NCBI RefSeq assembly: GCF_026151395.1
Contig: NZ_JAMQPV010000001.1
Span: 1,426,001 to 1,490,000, forward strand
Direction of reading: 5' to 3'
From: Leptospira limi
Lineage (GTDB): Bacteria > Spirochaetota > Leptospiria > Leptospirales > Leptospiraceae
DNA: 64,000 nt
Positions 35,781-47,141 of this stretch are shown piece by piece; position 1 is the stretch's first letter; each line of letters starts with the position of its first letter. Below the pieces are notes generated by a model. It made no database searches, was not told where the DNA came from, and worked only from the letters and a program-made list of their open reading frames with translations. Both the position numbers and the translations under genes were made by a program.

Positions 35781-38153
35781 TTGGAAACGAATGAATTTTG
35801 GGAAAACCCAACCAAATTGGCAAGACTAGAAGATACTTTACCGAAACAGATCTTTTTACTTCCGATCAAAGTACGACCTGTTTTTCCTGGTATCATTACA
35901 CCTCTAATCGTTCCTCCAGGTAGGTTTATTCAGTCCATTGAGGAGTCTTCCAAAGGTGCTGGATTCTTAGGCCTCATCTTGTTAAAGGAAGATGAATCGG
36001 AGCTTCCTTCTGAAGATAATATTTTCCAAATCGGTGTTGTTGCTAGGATTTTAAAAAAAATCAACCTACCAGATGGTGGGATGAATATTTTGGTGAATAC
36101 GATCCAACGATTTAAAATCAATTCCATCCATACCAAAGAACCAATGTTAATTGCCAATGTGAGTTACCCAGAAGAAGAATTGGGTACAAGTAAAAATAAC
36201 ATCAAAGCATTGATGCGAACATTACTGATTTTGACTAAAGAACTCGCACAAAACAATCCATTATTCACAGAAGACATGAAGTTAACCATGATGAATGTGA
36301 ATGAACCAGCCAAGATGGCTGATTTTGTTTGTTCCATTCTCAATTTGGAAAAAGAAGAATACCAATCTGTCATTGAAGCCATTCCAATCAATGATAGACT
36401 CGAAAAAGTTTTACTTTTTTTAAAGAAAGAGATTGAACTGGTCGTTTTACAGAAAAAAATCCAAGAACAAATCAATGATAAAATTGATAACCAACAAAGA
36501 CAGTTTTTCCTAAGGGAACAATTGAAGGCAATACAACAAGAGTTAGGCGTTGGCGAAGACAAAACCGAACAAAAATATGATAAACTCCTCGCCCGTTTAA
36601 AAGCCATTCCCGTTGCAGAAGAGATTATCGTTGAAGTGGAACGAGAGATAGATAAATTCAAAAACTCAGATCCAATTTCCAGTGATTATAATGTCATTCG
36701 GAATTATTTGGATTTAGTAGATAGTTTGCCTTGGGAAAAACCTGAAACAAAAGATATCAACTTACTCCATGCCAAAAAAGTTTTAAACCGTGACCATCAT
36801 AAGTTAGAAGATGTAAAAGAAAGGATTTTGGAATTCTTAGCAGTTCACAAATTAAATCCGAAAAGTAAAGGTTCTATTCTTTGTTTAGTGGGACCTCCTG
36901 GAGTTGGAAAAACTTCGATTGCAAAATCCATTGCAGAAGCACTCGGACGAAAGTTTTACCGATTTTCTGTGGGTGGTGTAAGAGATGAAGCTGAGATCAA
37001 AGGCCATAGGCGAACCTACATAGGTGCGATGCCAGGGAAACTCATCAATGCACTAAAAATCACGAAAGAGCGTGATACTGTGATTTTGTTAGATGAGATT
37101 GATAAGATGTCACAAGGTTACCAAGGGGACCCACAAGCGGCTCTTCTTGAGGTACTTGACCCAGAACAAAATTTTAATTTTAGAGACCATTACTTAGATC
37201 TTCCATTTGATTTGTCGGATGTACTGTTTATTGCCACTGCCAATACCTTTGAACCCATTCCAAGAGTTTTACTCGATCGTATGGAAGTGATCCAACTTTC
37301 AGGTTACATCACAGAAGAAAAGGTTCAAATCTTTCAAAAGTATTTGTGGAGTAAAATCTTCATTAAAAATGGATTAAATCCTGATTTGTTTTCGATGAAA
37401 AAGGAAACTGTGAGCCATCTCATCAACTCCTATTCAAGAGAATCGGGATTACGTGGACTTGAAAAAACTTTCGATAAATTGGTTCGTAAACTTGCCCTTA
37501 AACAAGTGTTAAAGGAAAAGTATTCCAAAGAAATTCGTGAAAAAGATTTGGTCGAATATTTAGGACCTCCACCGTTTGTGGATGACCGTATGACAATTCC
37601 AAAAGTTCCAGGAACGGCTCTTGGCCTTGCTTGGACAAATGCAGGTGGATCAACGTTACTCATTGAAGCTGTCCTCATCCCAGGAAAGGGAGGTTTGACT
37701 CTCACTGGACAAATGGGAAAAATGATGGAAGAGTCAGCAAACATTGCTTTGTCGTTTGTGAAAAACTATTTGAACAACGATGCGTTGTTTGAGAAAAAAG
37801 CCATCCACTTACACGTACCAGATGGTGCAACTCCCAAAGATGGTCCAAGTGCTGGGATTACAATGGCAACAGCCATATTATCTCTTGTATCCAATCGTAT
37901 CATTAACCCTGGTTTTGGTATGACGGGTGAGTTAACGTTAACTGGTGAAGTTTTGGCAATTGGTGGATTACGTGAAAAAATTGTAGCCGCCAAACGAGTT
38001 GGAATAAAGAAAATCATCTTTCCAAAAGATAATGAAAAAGCGTTCCAAGAAATCCCTGATTACGTGAAAAAAGGTGTTTCCTTTTATCCTGTCACTCGAT
38101 TTGAAGAAGTGGAATCATTGGTTTTTCCTAAAACAAAGAGTAAGAAAAAATGA
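35781..38153 (+). CDS. lon: ATP-dependent protease Lon
   Basis: A 790-residue LonA. The N-terminal substrate-binding domain starts [18 protein letters not shown]; the central coiled coil is near residues 190-280. The AAA+ module has Walker [16 protein letters not shown] near residue 371 and Walker [11 protein letters not shown]. The C-terminal peptidase has catalytic Ser near residue 689 in [14 protein letters not shown] and the Lys about 43 residues later in [10 protein letters not shown]. The TTG start at 35781 has AAGGAAGG upstream. The stop overlaps the next gene start (ATGA). Confidence 0.96.
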   Translation: METNEFWENPTKLARLEDTLPKQIFLLPIKVRPVFPGIITPLIVPPGRFIQSIEESSKGAGFLGLILLKEDESELPSEDNIFQIGVVARILKKINLPDGGMNILVNTIQRFKINSIHTKEPMLIANVSYPEEELGTSKNNIKALMRTLLILTKELAQNNPLFTEDMKLTMMNVNEPAKMADFVCSILNLEKEEYQSVIEAIPINDRLEKVLLFLKKEIELVVLQKKIQEQINDKIDNQQRQFFLREQLKAIQQELGVGEDKTEQKYDKLLARLKAIPVAEEIIVEVEREIDKFKNSDPISSDYNVIRNYLDLVDSLPWEKPETKDINLLHAKKVLNRDHHKLEDVKERILEFLAVHKLNPKSKGSILCLVGPPGVGKTSIAKSIAEALGRKFYRFSVGGVRDEAEIKGHRRTYIGAMPGKLINALKITKERDTVILLDEIDKMSQGYQGDPQAALLEVLDPEQNFNFRDHYLDLPFDLSDVLFIATANTFEPIPRVLLDRMEVIQLSGYITEEKVQIFQKYLWSKIFIKNGLNPDLFSMKKETVSHLINSYSRESGLRGLEKTFDKLVRKLALKQVLKEKYSKEIREKDLVEYLGPPPFVDDRMTIPKVPGTALGLAWTNAGGSTLLIEAVLIPGKGGLTLTGQMGKMMEESANIALSFVKNYLNNDALFEKKAIHLHVPDGATPKDGPSAGITMATAILSLVSNRIINPGFGMTGELTLTGEVLAIGGLREKIVAAKRVGIKKIIFPKDNEKAFQEIPDYVKKGVSFYPVTRFEEVESLVFPKTKSKKK

Positions 38154-40633
38154 ACTATAAAAATAATTCCTTTTATTTGATTTTAGAAGTATTGTATGGT
38201 CATTTAATCGATATTATGCGATTCTTGTGGCAAAAAAAGAACCAAGTTTTGACAATTGGATTCCTTGTTGGAGTCTTTCTTAGTTTTTTCTTCTTGGCAG
38301 GTGCCTACGTAGTTTGGTCTGGAGAAGAAACAAGGGTACATAAATCTTTAGAGAAATACAGATCAGAAGTATCCAATTTTTATGATAGTTTCCAGCCTAA
38401 GTCCGTAAAAATTCTGGATCGAAGTGGAAAGGTGATGGGTGAATTTTATCGTCGTAATTTTCGCCCAATTCGAACTGATAATTTAAGAAAACATAATGTG
38501 ATTGTTTGGGCAGTACTTTCCTCTGAAGATAGAGAATTTTTTTCTCATTCAGGTATTAATTACACAGCAATATTACGTGCTGTTGTTACAAACTTAGTCC
38601 AATTTAGGTTATCGCAAGGTGGATCCACCATCTCACAGCAGTTAGCAAAATTAACTCTCAATCTGGGAAAACGAAATTTATTCAATAAACTTACTGAGTT
38701 ATATTGTACTTTTTATATCGAAAGCCAATATTCGAAGGAAGAAATATTGGCAATGTATCTGAATCAAATTTTTTTGGGAGAAGGAAATACTGGCGTGGAA
38801 GAAGCGGCCAGATATTATTTTCGAAAACCTGCATCGGAACTTAGCCCTGAAGAAGCGGCACTTCTAGTAGGAATCATTCCAGCACCAAGTGTGTATAACC
38901 CAGTTCGTAATTTAGGCATTGCACTTTCTCGCCAAAAACGAGTATTATATGACATGGCGCGAAATCCAGAACTTCATCCTTCGCAAAAAGATATCCCTGT
39001 GAAGTTTTCAGATTCTATTGAAGTCAATTTAAAACGTTTTCGAACGATTTACAAAGTGAAAGAATCGAAAGACGAAGATGGAAATCCAAAGTATTCAAGT
39101 GAAATTGGAAAATACGGAGCGGATAAAGACTTTCGAGTTAATTTAGCTCCAGATTTTAATGCCGAGATCAGAAGGTTTATTCTCGAAAAGTTTTCTAATG
39201 AGGATTTGGAAGAACGAGGACTTCTTGTTTATACTACCTTAGATTTGGAAAAACAAAGGTTCGCAGAGGAAGCGTTGAGGATTGGTGTTGATTCTGTGCG
39301 TGCAGATCTGTCCAAACAAGAGTTAGAGTATCAAACTAAAGGTAAAGCTGATTTAGCTGAAGTGACTAGAGGAATTTTACCTCAACTTAGTGGATCAATG
39401 ATTTCGTTAGATCCAGAAACAGGAGATGTAGAAGCTCTTGTAGGAGGGTATAAAATTTCCAATGTGTTTCGTTTTAATCGTGCTGAAGAAGCAAAACGTC
39501 AACCTGGATCCACAATCAAAGCATTAGTATATGCATTGGCCTTTGAAAAACGAATCGTAAATCCATCCTCAAAAATCAAAGATGAGAAATTAGATATTTC
39601 AGGTTATTCACCAAAAAACTGGTATAAAGGTTACAAAGGTGAGATAACTGTTCGCCAAGCTTTAGCACAATCAGTCAATACTGTCTCTGTCAAATTATTA
39701 CATGAAGTTGGGATTTCGTATTTCATTCAAAAATTAAGTGCGATTTTATCGATTCCTGAAGAGGAAGCAGAACAAAGATTCCAACGTAATCTTTCCCTGG
39801 CTCTGGGTTCAGGGGAACTGAGTCCAATGGAATTATCAACAATCTATGCAACCCTCATGAATGGCGGAAGAAGAGTCACTCCTCGAAAGATTATCAAAAT
39901 CACAGATATGGATGGGAACGAGTTTTACAATACAATTCCCAATGAAGCCGCAGAACAGATATTAGATCCAGTTGCGTGTGCAATGGCGATTAACACGTTA
40001 CAGTCAGTACTCACAGAAGAAGGAACGATGACCCTTAAAAGAAAGGAAGGGGAGCCATTTTTGTATGCGGGGAAAACCGGTACAGTGCAATCTCCTAAAC
40101 TCAAATCATCGAAATGGAAAGGTATGAAAGGTGTGAGAGATGTTTGGTTTGCAGGACTTACTCCGAGAAATGTAACAGTTGTTTGGGTGGGACATGATGA
40201 AGGTGCACCTTTCCCTGGGTCAGGTTCCGGAGTATCAGGTGGAATTTGGTATCGCTACATTCAAAATGTAAAAACCAAATTAGGAATGGGAAACCAACTC
40301 ATTCCAAGTTTTGTCGGTGATTTTGTGAAGGTGGATGTTTGTGCTGATGATGGAACACTCATTGAAAATAATCCCGAGTATATTTGTAAAGTGCCTCTAT
40401 ATGCACAGTATTATTATATAGGTGATTTACCTCCCAAACGAATAGGATTTAATAAATCGGAACCACAACCAAATTCTATTTCACAACCAAACAATTTAGA
40501 AGAGGATGATTCTGAGATTTCAACTTATAATGCAGATGGATCAAAAACACAACCAGCAGCAGTTGATTCAGTTGAATTGGAACCACCACTTATAGATAAT
40601 CGGCGAGTACGTTATAACGAAGAAAATCCTTAG
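38150..40633 (+). CDS. Class A penicillin-binding protein (PBP1A type)
   Basis: An 827-residue bifunctional peptidoglycan synthase. There is a membrane anchor at residues about 35-55, then the glycosyltransferase domain with catalytic Glu in [12 protein letters not shown] and the [11 protein letters not shown] motif. The transpeptidase domain has the S-x-x-K active site in [12 protein letters not shown] (Ser near 454), S-x-N in AQSVNTVS and K-T-G-T near residue 643. The ATG overlaps the lon stop. A further in-frame ATG lies at 38216 (IMRFLW) just before the anchor and could be the true start. The C-terminal 60 residues are low complexity. The 3' end overlaps the opposite solute-binding-protein gene by 44 bases. 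Confidence 0.93.
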   Translation: MNYKNNSFYLILEVLYGHLIDIMRFLWQKKNQVLTIGFLVGVFLSFFFLAGAYVVWSGEETRVHKSLEKYRSEVSNFYDSFQPKSVKILDRSGKVMGEFYRRNFRPIRTDNLRKHNVIVWAVLSSEDREFFSHSGINYTAILRAVVTNLVQFRLSQGGSTISQQLAKLTLNLGKRNLFNKLTELYCTFYIESQYSKEEILAMYLNQIFLGEGNTGVEEAARYYFRKPASELSPEEAALLVGIIPAPSVYNPVRNLGIALSRQKRVLYDMARNPELHPSQKDIPVKFSDSIEVNLKRFRTIYKVKESKDEDGNPKYSSEIGKYGADKDFRVNLAPDFNAEIRRFILEKFSNEDLEERGLLVYTTLDLEKQRFAEEALRIGVDSVRADLSKQELEYQTKGKADLAEVTRGILPQLSGSMISLDPETGDVEALVGGYKISNVFRFNRAEEAKRQPGSTIKALVYALAFEKRIVNPSSKIKDEKLDISGYSPKNWYKGYKGEITVRQALAQSVNTVSVKLLHEVGISYFIQKLSAILSIPEEEAEQRFQRNLSLALGSGELSPMELSTIYATLMNGGRRVTPRKIIKITDMDGNEFYNTIPNEAAEQILDPVACAMAINTLQSVLTEEGTMTLKRKEGEPFLYAGKTGTVQSPKLKSSKWKGMKGVRDVWFAGLTPRNVTVVWVGHDEGAPFPGSGSGVSGGIWYRYIQNVKTKLGMGNQLIPSFVGDFVKVDVCADDGTLIENNPEYICKVPLYAQYYYIGDLPPKRIGFNKSEPQPNSISQPNNLEEDDSEISTYNADGSKTQPAAVDSVELEPPLIDNRRVRYNEENP

Positions 40634-42014
40634 AGACTAGGTAGTTTTCTTGGATCGACCATAAAAAGATCCAAGGTTTTTCTTCCGTGACGATTTCGAT
40701 CACTTGTTTGGCATCAGAAAGATTTCGATTTGGTTTGTTTAAAATCGAACCAACGATATGATTTTGATAAAAGGACCTATTCCCTCCATTCCCAATTTTA
40801 TTTGGATGGAAAACGGGATCTAAAAAATTCCAAACTGAGTCATAGTCTGAATACCAAGTAAGTAAAGTTAGGTCACCTTTACCTTCCCCATTTTCTTTAT
40901 ACAACGGTGCTTTTTCCATCGGCCTTAGTTTGATGTTTAGTCCAATTTCAGCTAATGCTTGTCTGATGGCTCTACCTTTTGTTTGGTTTTCATCATCTCC
41001 TCTCATTCGAAAATCGATTTCTTTCGTTAAAATATTAGGATAACACTTTGATTTTTTGAGTTCAGAAATTGCCTTCTTTTTGTTATAAGTGATATCGTTT
41101 AGCTTCAGATGGAGATTCAGTTTTTCTAAATAGGGAATTGGGATCGGGCCATAGGTTAGGTCTGCATGGTTTTCCAACAATTTTTTGATGATCACTTCTC
41201 TGGGAATACTTAAGTTCAATGCGGTGCGGAAGTGAATGTCAAAACATGGGTTGGTTTGATTGATGGTTACATACTGTACGGATCTTCCTTTTTTTGTCAG
41301 AGTGAATTGAGAAGTTGCTTCAGGGATAGAGAGTAAAAAATCTGATAGTTTGAATGCATCTAATTTTGATTTGCGATATAAAAATAAGGAAGTTGTGGAT
41401 TGAGGTAAAATGAGAAAACGGATGGATTCAGGAAGGTTGTTTGTTTCCTTATTTTGAGAAACTAAACTGATAAACTCATTTTTTTTCCATTCAATGAGTT
41501 TGTAATCTCCATAGGTTTGTAAACGATTTTGTTCCCAATCTTTTTTCCCAATGATGGATGCAAATGGTAAACTGAACTTCTCTTTCCATTCTGATTCCGA
41601 AGTCCCTTTTTGGAATCGAAACTCTAATTGAGTAGGGGAAAGGATATGAACCGATTTGAGAAAACGGTAATCTTCTTTTCGAGGATACGATTCTTGGATT
41701 AACCTTGTGAAACTAAAGTGGATGTCTTCAATGGGAGGAGCCTTTTTTCCTAACTGGATTACCAGGATTTCCTCTGTGGGACTCTCAAGTTTTTGTGATT
41801 TTTGGATCCAAGGGGAAACATAGGCATTTTGTTCTGCCTTAAAAAGTCCCTGGTGGAGGAACCTAGCTAACTTTTGGCATGTTAAATCCGTACAAAACAA
41901 AGGATCCAATTGGGCGGGATCCGAAGGCAAAGCGATTTGGATCGCAAACTCCTGTTTGTCTTTTCCACAAAAAGTGAGGGACAAGAGAAAGAAAACGAGG
42001 GATAAGGTTCTCAT
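40590..42014 (-). CDS. Family 5 solute-binding lipoprotein (peptide/nickel type)
   Basis: A 474-residue ABC-transporter binding protein with lipobox LLSLTFC (Cys16) directly after a short signal peptide. The SBP_bac_5 fold is recognised from the order of blocks: SDPAQLDPLFCTD at the N terminus, the TINQTNPCFDIHFRTALNLSIPREVIIKKLL segment in lobe II and LTLLTWYSDYDSVWNFLDPVFHP near the C terminus. No permease or ATPase genes adjoin it, so it is an orphan receptor; oligopeptides are the likely ligand class. Its ATG lies only two bases from the start of the divergent ABC exporter. ATG 42014 is preferred because an earlier in-frame start would enter that gene. Confidence 0.85.
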   Translation of the reverse strand: MRTLSLVFFLLSLTFCGKDKQEFAIQIALPSDPAQLDPLFCTDLTCQKLARFLHQGLFKAEQNAYVSPWIQKSQKLESPTEEILVIQLGKKAPPIEDIHFSFTRLIQESYPRKEDYRFLKSVHILSPTQLEFRFQKGTSESEWKEKFSLPFASIIGKKDWEQNRLQTYGDYKLIEWKKNEFISLVSQNKETNNLPESIRFLILPQSTTSLFLYRKSKLDAFKLSDFLLSIPEATSQFTLTKKGRSVQYVTINQTNPCFDIHFRTALNLSIPREVIIKKLLENHADLTYGPIPIPYLEKLNLHLKLNDITYNKKKAISELKKSKCYPNILTKEIDFRMRGDDENQTKGRAIRQALAEIGLNIKLRPMEKAPLYKENGEGKGDLTLLTWYSDYDSVWNFLDPVFHPNKIGNGGNRSFYQNHIVGSILNKPNRNLSDAKQVIEIVTEEKPWIFLWSIQENYLVSKDFLRYNVLADYL

Positions 42015-42016
42015 AC

Positions 42017-43900
42017 GTGAAGATTTACCGAAAACTATGGCCATATTTGGCAAAATACAAATACAGACTCAGTCTTGGAGTTTTTCTGTCTATATTTGTT
42101 TCTATTTTTAACGGGGCATCTCTCACTTCATTCATTCCCATCTTTGATTCCTTAGGATCAGGCGAAAATTATAAATTCCAAATTGCTCTTACAAAAAAAG
42201 ACCAATCACTTTTAAGTGAATACAAAAACCCAGATCGATTACAGGGGTTAACCTATTGGGAGTGGCAATTCGCAAATTTAAAAGAAAAAACAAATTCCGA
42301 ACTTGCAGAGAAAAAACCTGATGATTTGGTTTATCTCTTTTGTCTGATTATCCTTCCCATTTACTTTTTAAAATTATTATGCCTAGCGGGTACTGTTTAT
42401 TTTGTTAACTCAGCTGGATTACTTGCTGTCAAAGACCTCAGACAAGCACTTTACCAAAAACTCCAGGTATTACCTCTCAATGAATTTTATAGAGAAAAAA
42501 CGGGAGTATTGATGAGCCGTGTGATCAACGATGTAGACATCGTTGGCAAGGTTGTTTCAAACGATCTAAAAGATGCAATTAACGATTTCTTTTATATCAT
42601 CACACATTTGATCATATTACTTGTGTTAAGTTGGAAATTGTTCTTTTTACTTTTTATTGTGATCCCTTTGATTGTAGGACCAGTTAGTGCCTTTGCAGAC
42701 CGAATTCGAAGGACAACTAAAAATCAACAGGAACAATTATCGGAACTAAATGGTGACTTACAAGAAGTGATCTCGGGAATACGTGTGATTCGTGCTTTTT
42801 CAATGGAAGATAAGGAAGCAGAAAGATTTTTTAAAGTAAACCAAAACTTATCAGACAAAACTTTTAAAACTCATTTTTACCATCAAATTGGTCCCGCCTT
42901 AACCGAGTTATCTGGTTCTGTAGTAACAATGGTGTTTTTAGGGATTGGTGCATATTTATTGGAAGACGCAAGTTTTTCAAAAGGTATGTTCATAGCATTT
43001 TTTCTAACTTTGATTTTTCTAATGCGTCCACTCAAGCAGATGAGTATCTTAGTAAACTTGGTCCAATCATCAGTGATTGCAAGTGATCGGGTTTTTGAAA
43101 TTTTAGGACGAGAAGTTGACATCAAAGAACCAACTTCCCCAAAACCACTAGGGAATTTAAGTCATGCCATCACTTATAAAAACGTTACTTATCTTTATCC
43201 AAATACAGATTTATACGCCTTAAAAAATATCAATCTGACTTTACCAAAAGGAGGAACCATTGCGATTGTTGGTTCCTCTGGAGCAGGTAAATCTACATTA
43301 GTCGATTTATTGCCAAGGTTGATTGATCCCACTGAAGGTGGAATCTATTGGGATGATGTAAATGCCAAAGATTTAAGTTTGGATAATTTACGCAAAAGAA
43401 TCGGCGTTGTTTCGCAAAATATATTTTTATTCAATGGATCCATTCGTGAAAACATTGCCTATGGAAAACCTGATGCTACAGAAGAAGAAATCAGAAGAGC
43501 AGCAGAAGATGCATTTGCTTCCGAATTCATAGAATCATTTGAAGATGGTTACGATACAATCGTCGGTGAAAGAGGTGTTATGTTGTCTGGAGGCCAAAGG
43601 CAAAGGATATCAATTGCACGAACCTTACTCGCCAATCCAGAAGTATTAATCTTAGATGAAGCCACATCTGCATTGGATACAGAATCAGAAAGATTAATCC
43701 AACAAGCATTTGTCCGATTGTATGAAAACAAAACAGTAATCATCATTGCTCACCGTTTATCCACAGTGAAAATCGCAGATACAATTTATTATTTAGAAAA
43801 TGGTGAAATTGTAGAGAGTGGTAGCCACACAGAACTTTTGCAAAACCCAAATTCAAAATACAAACGTTTGTATGACATGCAATTTTCTAACTCAAATTAG
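42017..43900 (+). CDS. MsbA-like ABC exporter
   Basis: A 627-residue half-transporter: six membrane helices in residues about 15-340, then an ATPase domain with Walker A GSSGAGKSTLVDLLPRL, Q-loop VVSQNIFLFNGSIREN, signature LSGGQRQRISIARTLL, Walker B VLILDEATSALD and H-loop IIIAHRL. The pattern fits lipid A flippase MsbA and related lipid exporters. A 50-residue hydrophilic insertion follows the first membrane helix (residues 45-95). The GTG start has AAGG nine bases upstream. Flipping of a lipid-linked envelope precursor is the likely role. Confidence 0.88.
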   Translation: MKIYRKLWPYLAKYKYRLSLGVFLSIFVSIFNGASLTSFIPIFDSLGSGENYKFQIALTKKDQSLLSEYKNPDRLQGLTYWEWQFANLKEKTNSELAEKKPDDLVYLFCLIILPIYFLKLLCLAGTVYFVNSAGLLAVKDLRQALYQKLQVLPLNEFYREKTGVLMSRVINDVDIVGKVVSNDLKDAINDFFYIITHLIILLVLSWKLFFLLFIVIPLIVGPVSAFADRIRRTTKNQQEQLSELNGDLQEVISGIRVIRAFSMEDKEAERFFKVNQNLSDKTFKTHFYHQIGPALTELSGSVVTMVFLGIGAYLLEDASFSKGMFIAFFLTLIFLMRPLKQMSILVNLVQSSVIASDRVFEILGREVDIKEPTSPKPLGNLSHAITYKNVTYLYPNTDLYALKNINLTLPKGGTIAIVGSSGAGKSTLVDLLPRLIDPTEGGIYWDDVNAKDLSLDNLRKRIGVVSQNIFLFNGSIRENIAYGKPDATEEEIRRAAEDAFASEFIESFEDGYDTIVGERGVMLSGGQRQRISIARTLLANPEVLILDEATSALDTESERLIQQAFVRLYENKTVIIIAHRLSTVKIADTIYYLENGEIVESGSHTELLQNPNSKYKRLYDMQFSNSN

Positions 43901-43906
43901 GTGGAA

Positions 43907-44317
43907 TTAAGCCAATCGACTTGTCCCACAGTTTGGACAAAATTTTGCATTTGGAACAGAAACAAAAGATCCACAATTGGAACAAGTCCAATCATTGTTA
44001 ATCTTGGGTTGTTCTAACGTAACCAAATTTTTACTCTTTTCCAATAATGTAGACTCTACTGTTTCTAATTCTTCAATATAGGGGATGGATTGAGTTTGAA
44101 ATTCTTCTTCTGTCAACTTCCCCGAATCAAAATCGGATCGTATGTCTTTTAACGAATCTAATAAGTTATTTTTTTTCTCATAAATAGCTCGTAACTGTGC
44201 ATCCATCTCTTTGCCAAAGGGCGACTCATCAATCTGGAATCGATAATAGAATACCAAAAAGGGAGCAATCAGAATGATTCCAAATAACACCGAATAGAAA
44301 TATAAGAGAAAATCCAT
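43907..44317 (-). CDS. Membrane-anchored coiled-coil zinc-ribbon protein
   Basis: A 136-residue protein: one N-terminal membrane helix (residues 4-24), a helical middle (residues 35-95) with the block LLDSLKDIRSDFDSGKLTEEEF that resembles the cytochrome biogenesis CcmI segment, and a C-terminal zinc ribbon with C-x2-C pairs (CSNCG and CPNCG). The zinc ribbon most likely faces the cytoplasm. It stands 6 bases from the convergent MsbA-like gene. Function is unknown; similar proteins occur next to cytochrome maturation genes, which are absent here. Confidence 0.75.
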   Translation of the reverse strand: MDFLLYFYSVLFGIILIAPFLVFYYRFQIDESPFGKEMDAQLRAIYEKKNNLLDSLKDIRSDFDSGKLTEEEFQTQSIPYIEELETVESTLLEKSKNLVTLEQPKINNDWTCSNCGSFVSVPNAKFCPNCGTSRLA

Positions 44318-44388
44318 ACGTTCAGAATTTGGACTTTTTATTTTTAGGCAATCTCTTTATCTTTGGTCTAAGAAGAGATTTACCATTT

Positions 44389-45891
44389 ATGACTGTAACC
44401 AATTCCTTGATTGAAGAAAAACTTAAAACTGCAGAAGAAATCGCCCTATTATTGCCATATCATGTCACCTTGGGTTGTTCCGGTTTTACTCCCGCAGGTT
44501 ACCCTAAACTTATCCCTGTTGCCTTTGCAAAACGTATCGAAGAAGAAAAAAAACAAGGGAAGTCATTTTCTATCAATTTGTATGCAGGTGCTTCCACTGG
44601 GGAAGAATTAGATGGAGCATTGGCGAAGACAGGCGCTTTAAAATTACGAATCCCATACCAATCCAATTCACATTTACGCAATTTAATCAACCAAGGGGAA
44701 ACTGATTTTATAGACATGCACCTTTCCCATGTCGTGAAATACATCGAACATGGAATTTTGCCAAAAATTGATGTAGCATTAGTGGAAGCCATTGATGTGA
44801 CAACGGATGGTAAAATTTATTTATCCACTTCTTCTGGGATGAGTGCAACATACTTAAAAAATGCGGAATCGATTTATATCGAACTTACTGATACCCATCC
44901 TCTTGAACTAAAATCATATCACGATATTTATCTACCAAGTCACCACATGAAAGGTGGACCAATTCCTATTATCAATCCAAGTGATCGAGTGGGTGAACCT
45001 TTTATCCAAGTCCCACCCGAAAAGATCAAAGGAATCGTTCGTTCTAGTAAACCTGATGCAGCTACCGTATTCAAAACACCTGATGCTGATTGCCAAAATA
45101 TAGCTTCCCATGTTTTGGAATTCATCCAACACGAAATCAAAATGGGTAGAATTCCAAAAGAGTATCTGCCATTCCAAAATGGAGTTGGGAATATTGCAAA
45201 CGCCGTACTTGCAAGTATGGCAAAAGATCCAAAATTCCATGCGATCCAAATGTATACAGAAGTGGTCCAAGATTCTGTTTTTGATTTGATAGATGCAGGG
45301 AAATTAGAAATAGCTTCTACTTCTGCGCTCACCTTTTCAGAGTTAGGTCTAAAAAGATTCCATGAAAATATTTCAGCTTGGAAATCTAAATTTGTCATTC
45401 GTCCACAAGAAATTTCAAATCATCCGGAAGTCATACGTCGTATGGGACTCATCGCAATGAACACAGCGATCGAAATTGATATCTATGGGAATGTAAATTC
45501 AACACATGTGATGGGTACATCGATGATGAATGGAATCGGTGGGTCAGGGGATTTTACTAGAAATTCGCATTTGAGTATTTTTATGACACCTTCACTTGCG
45601 AAAGATGGGAATATTTCTGCGATTGTACCAATGGTCTCTCACACAGATCATAACGAACATTCAACAATGATTTTTGTTACAGAAAATGGATTGGCAGACT
45701 TACGAGGATGTCCTCCCAAAAAACGTGCGGAACTCATCATTGAAAAATGTGCTCATCCTATCTATAGGGATAAATTGAGAGCTTATTATGAAAATGCACT
45801 CAAAGTTTCAAAAGGCAAACACACACCACATGACCTAGAAAATGCATTATCATGGCATGTTCAATTTTTAAAAACAGGAAGTATGAAGTGA
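44389..45891 (+). CDS. Acetyl-CoA hydrolase/CoA transferase family protein
   Basis: A 500-residue enzyme of the class I acetyl-CoA hydrolase/succinate-CoA transferase group (Ach1, Cat1, ScpC). LYAGASTGEELDGALA and the YTEVVQDSVFDLIDAG block hold the expected catalytic Glu, and MMNGIGGSGDFTRN is the CoA-binding signature. These enzymes move CoA between succinate and acetate or propionate and can act as hydrolases. The reaction direction cannot be told from sequence. ATG 44389 is chosen over an upstream TTG because the preceding residues are not family-like. The stop overlaps the next start (GTGA). Confidence 0.9.
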   Translation: MTVTNSLIEEKLKTAEEIALLLPYHVTLGCSGFTPAGYPKLIPVAFAKRIEEEKKQGKSFSINLYAGASTGEELDGALAKTGALKLRIPYQSNSHLRNLINQGETDFIDMHLSHVVKYIEHGILPKIDVALVEAIDVTTDGKIYLSTSSGMSATYLKNAESIYIELTDTHPLELKSYHDIYLPSHHMKGGPIPIINPSDRVGEPFIQVPPEKIKGIVRSSKPDAATVFKTPDADCQNIASHVLEFIQHEIKMGRIPKEYLPFQNGVGNIANAVLASMAKDPKFHAIQMYTEVVQDSVFDLIDAGKLEIASTSALTFSELGLKRFHENISAWKSKFVIRPQEISNHPEVIRRMGLIAMNTAIEIDIYGNVNSTHVMGTSMMNGIGGSGDFTRNSHLSIFMTPSLAKDGNISAIVPMVSHTDHNEHSTMIFVTENGLADLRGCPPKKRAELIIEKCAHPIYRDKLRAYYENALKVSKGKHTPHDLENALSWHVQFLKTGSMK

Positions 45892-47141
45892 TTGCAGTTA
45901 TTGGATCAGGAATTACTGGATTAACTGCTTCATGGGCTTTGAACAAATTTTTGGATGTCTCATTATATGAGAAACACCCTGAAGTAGGTATGGCAGCCTT
46001 TGGCGCTAAACAATTGATCAATGGAAAAGAAGTTGAGTTTGATATACCTTTTCGAACCATCAAAAGAGATTATTATCCAACTTTGTTCCAAGTTTACGAT
46101 AAGGCAAACATCCAAACCAGGGTTGTTGATTATTCTTTTCGAGTTGATTCCAGTGATCAGGCTGTTTTTGGATTTTTTTCCAAAAATATATTTGGGAGTC
46201 ATTTTGGGTTTCCAACCGCAGATGTTTTTTTATCCAAAAAAGGTAGGCTTATTTTTTCTGATTTATTGAAGTTTTATACGAACTCGAAAAAAGATTGGAA
46301 AAACGAAAAACAAAACATTACCATTTTAGATTTTTTAAAGAAATATCATTATTCAAATGAATTTATTTATGAGTTTTTATTGCCTACCTTTGCTTTGGTG
46401 AACACTTGTAAAACGGAAACAGTTGCCCTTTATCCTGCGGAAACGATTATTGGATACCACTCCAGAGGTTATTCTTACACTCCCCAAGAAACAGCAAAAT
46501 TTGGTACTCGAGATGTTGTCAATCGGCTTACTTCAGGATTAAAACAAATTCATTTGAATTCAAATATAAAACAAATATATAAAAAGAATTCCAAAACCAT
46601 CATTCAATTCGAGAAGGAAGAAAAAGAATTTGATCATGTCATCCTTTCCACACAAGCCAATCAGGCAAAAAGTTTACTTGGGAAAGGTTACGATGAAGAA
46701 AAAGAGATTCTAAATGAATTTCGTTATGAAGCAAGTGATGTTGTATTACATACTGATCCGACTTACTTTAAGAACCCTAAAGTATCTTTAGTTTTTAATA
46801 TACGAGACGGTTATGATAAACCTGAAGTTACATTGGATTTGGGTAGAATCATCCCTGAATTAAAGGGCAAAAAAGTGTTCCAAACCTGGAACCCACATAA
46901 AATGCCTCATCAAAATGATGTTTTAAAATTAGCGAAATTTGAAAGACCAGTCATGGATGACCGAACTGGTAGGGCAATCGAACGAATATCTGCCTTACAT
47001 ACAAAAGCCAATTGTAATCTATGGTTATGTGGTTCCTATTCCTTGTATGGAATTCCATTGTTGGAAGCTGGAGCTAAATCAGCCCTACAAGTAGTTTCTA
47101 AAATTTTAAATCAACCTGTAGATACAATCATTCTGAGATAA
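45888..47141 (+). CDS. FAD-dependent amine-oxidase-like oxidoreductase
   Basis: A 417-residue flavoprotein. The N-terminal dinucleotide-binding motif VIAVIGSGITGLTASWALNKF starts at once if translation begins at GTG 45888, which has AGGAAG upstream and overlaps the preceding stop. The C-terminal FAD-binding block LWLCGSYSLYGIPLLEAGAKSALQVV is that of the NAD(P)-binding Rossmann-like/amine oxidase group (cyclopropane fatty acid-linked and carotenoid desaturase relatives). It ends exactly where the opposite methyltransferase gene ends. Such proteins often neighbour lipid-modifying methyltransferases; that link is inference. Confidence 0.8.
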   Translation: MIAVIGSGITGLTASWALNKFLDVSLYEKHPEVGMAAFGAKQLINGKEVEFDIPFRTIKRDYYPTLFQVYDKANIQTRVVDYSFRVDSSDQAVFGFFSKNIFGSHFGFPTADVFLSKKGRLIFSDLLKFYTNSKKDWKNEKQNITILDFLKKYHYSNEFIYEFLLPTFALVNTCKTETVALYPAETIIGYHSRGYSYTPQETAKFGTRDVVNRLTSGLKQIHLNSNIKQIYKKNSKTIIQFEKEEKEFDHVILSTQANQAKSLLGKGYDEEKEILNEFRYEASDVVLHTDPTYFKNPKVSLVFNIRDGYDKPEVTLDLGRIIPELKGKKVFQTWNPHKMPHQNDVLKLAKFERPVMDDRTGRAIERISALHTKANCNLWLCGSYSLYGIPLLEAGAKSALQVVSKILNQPVDTIILR

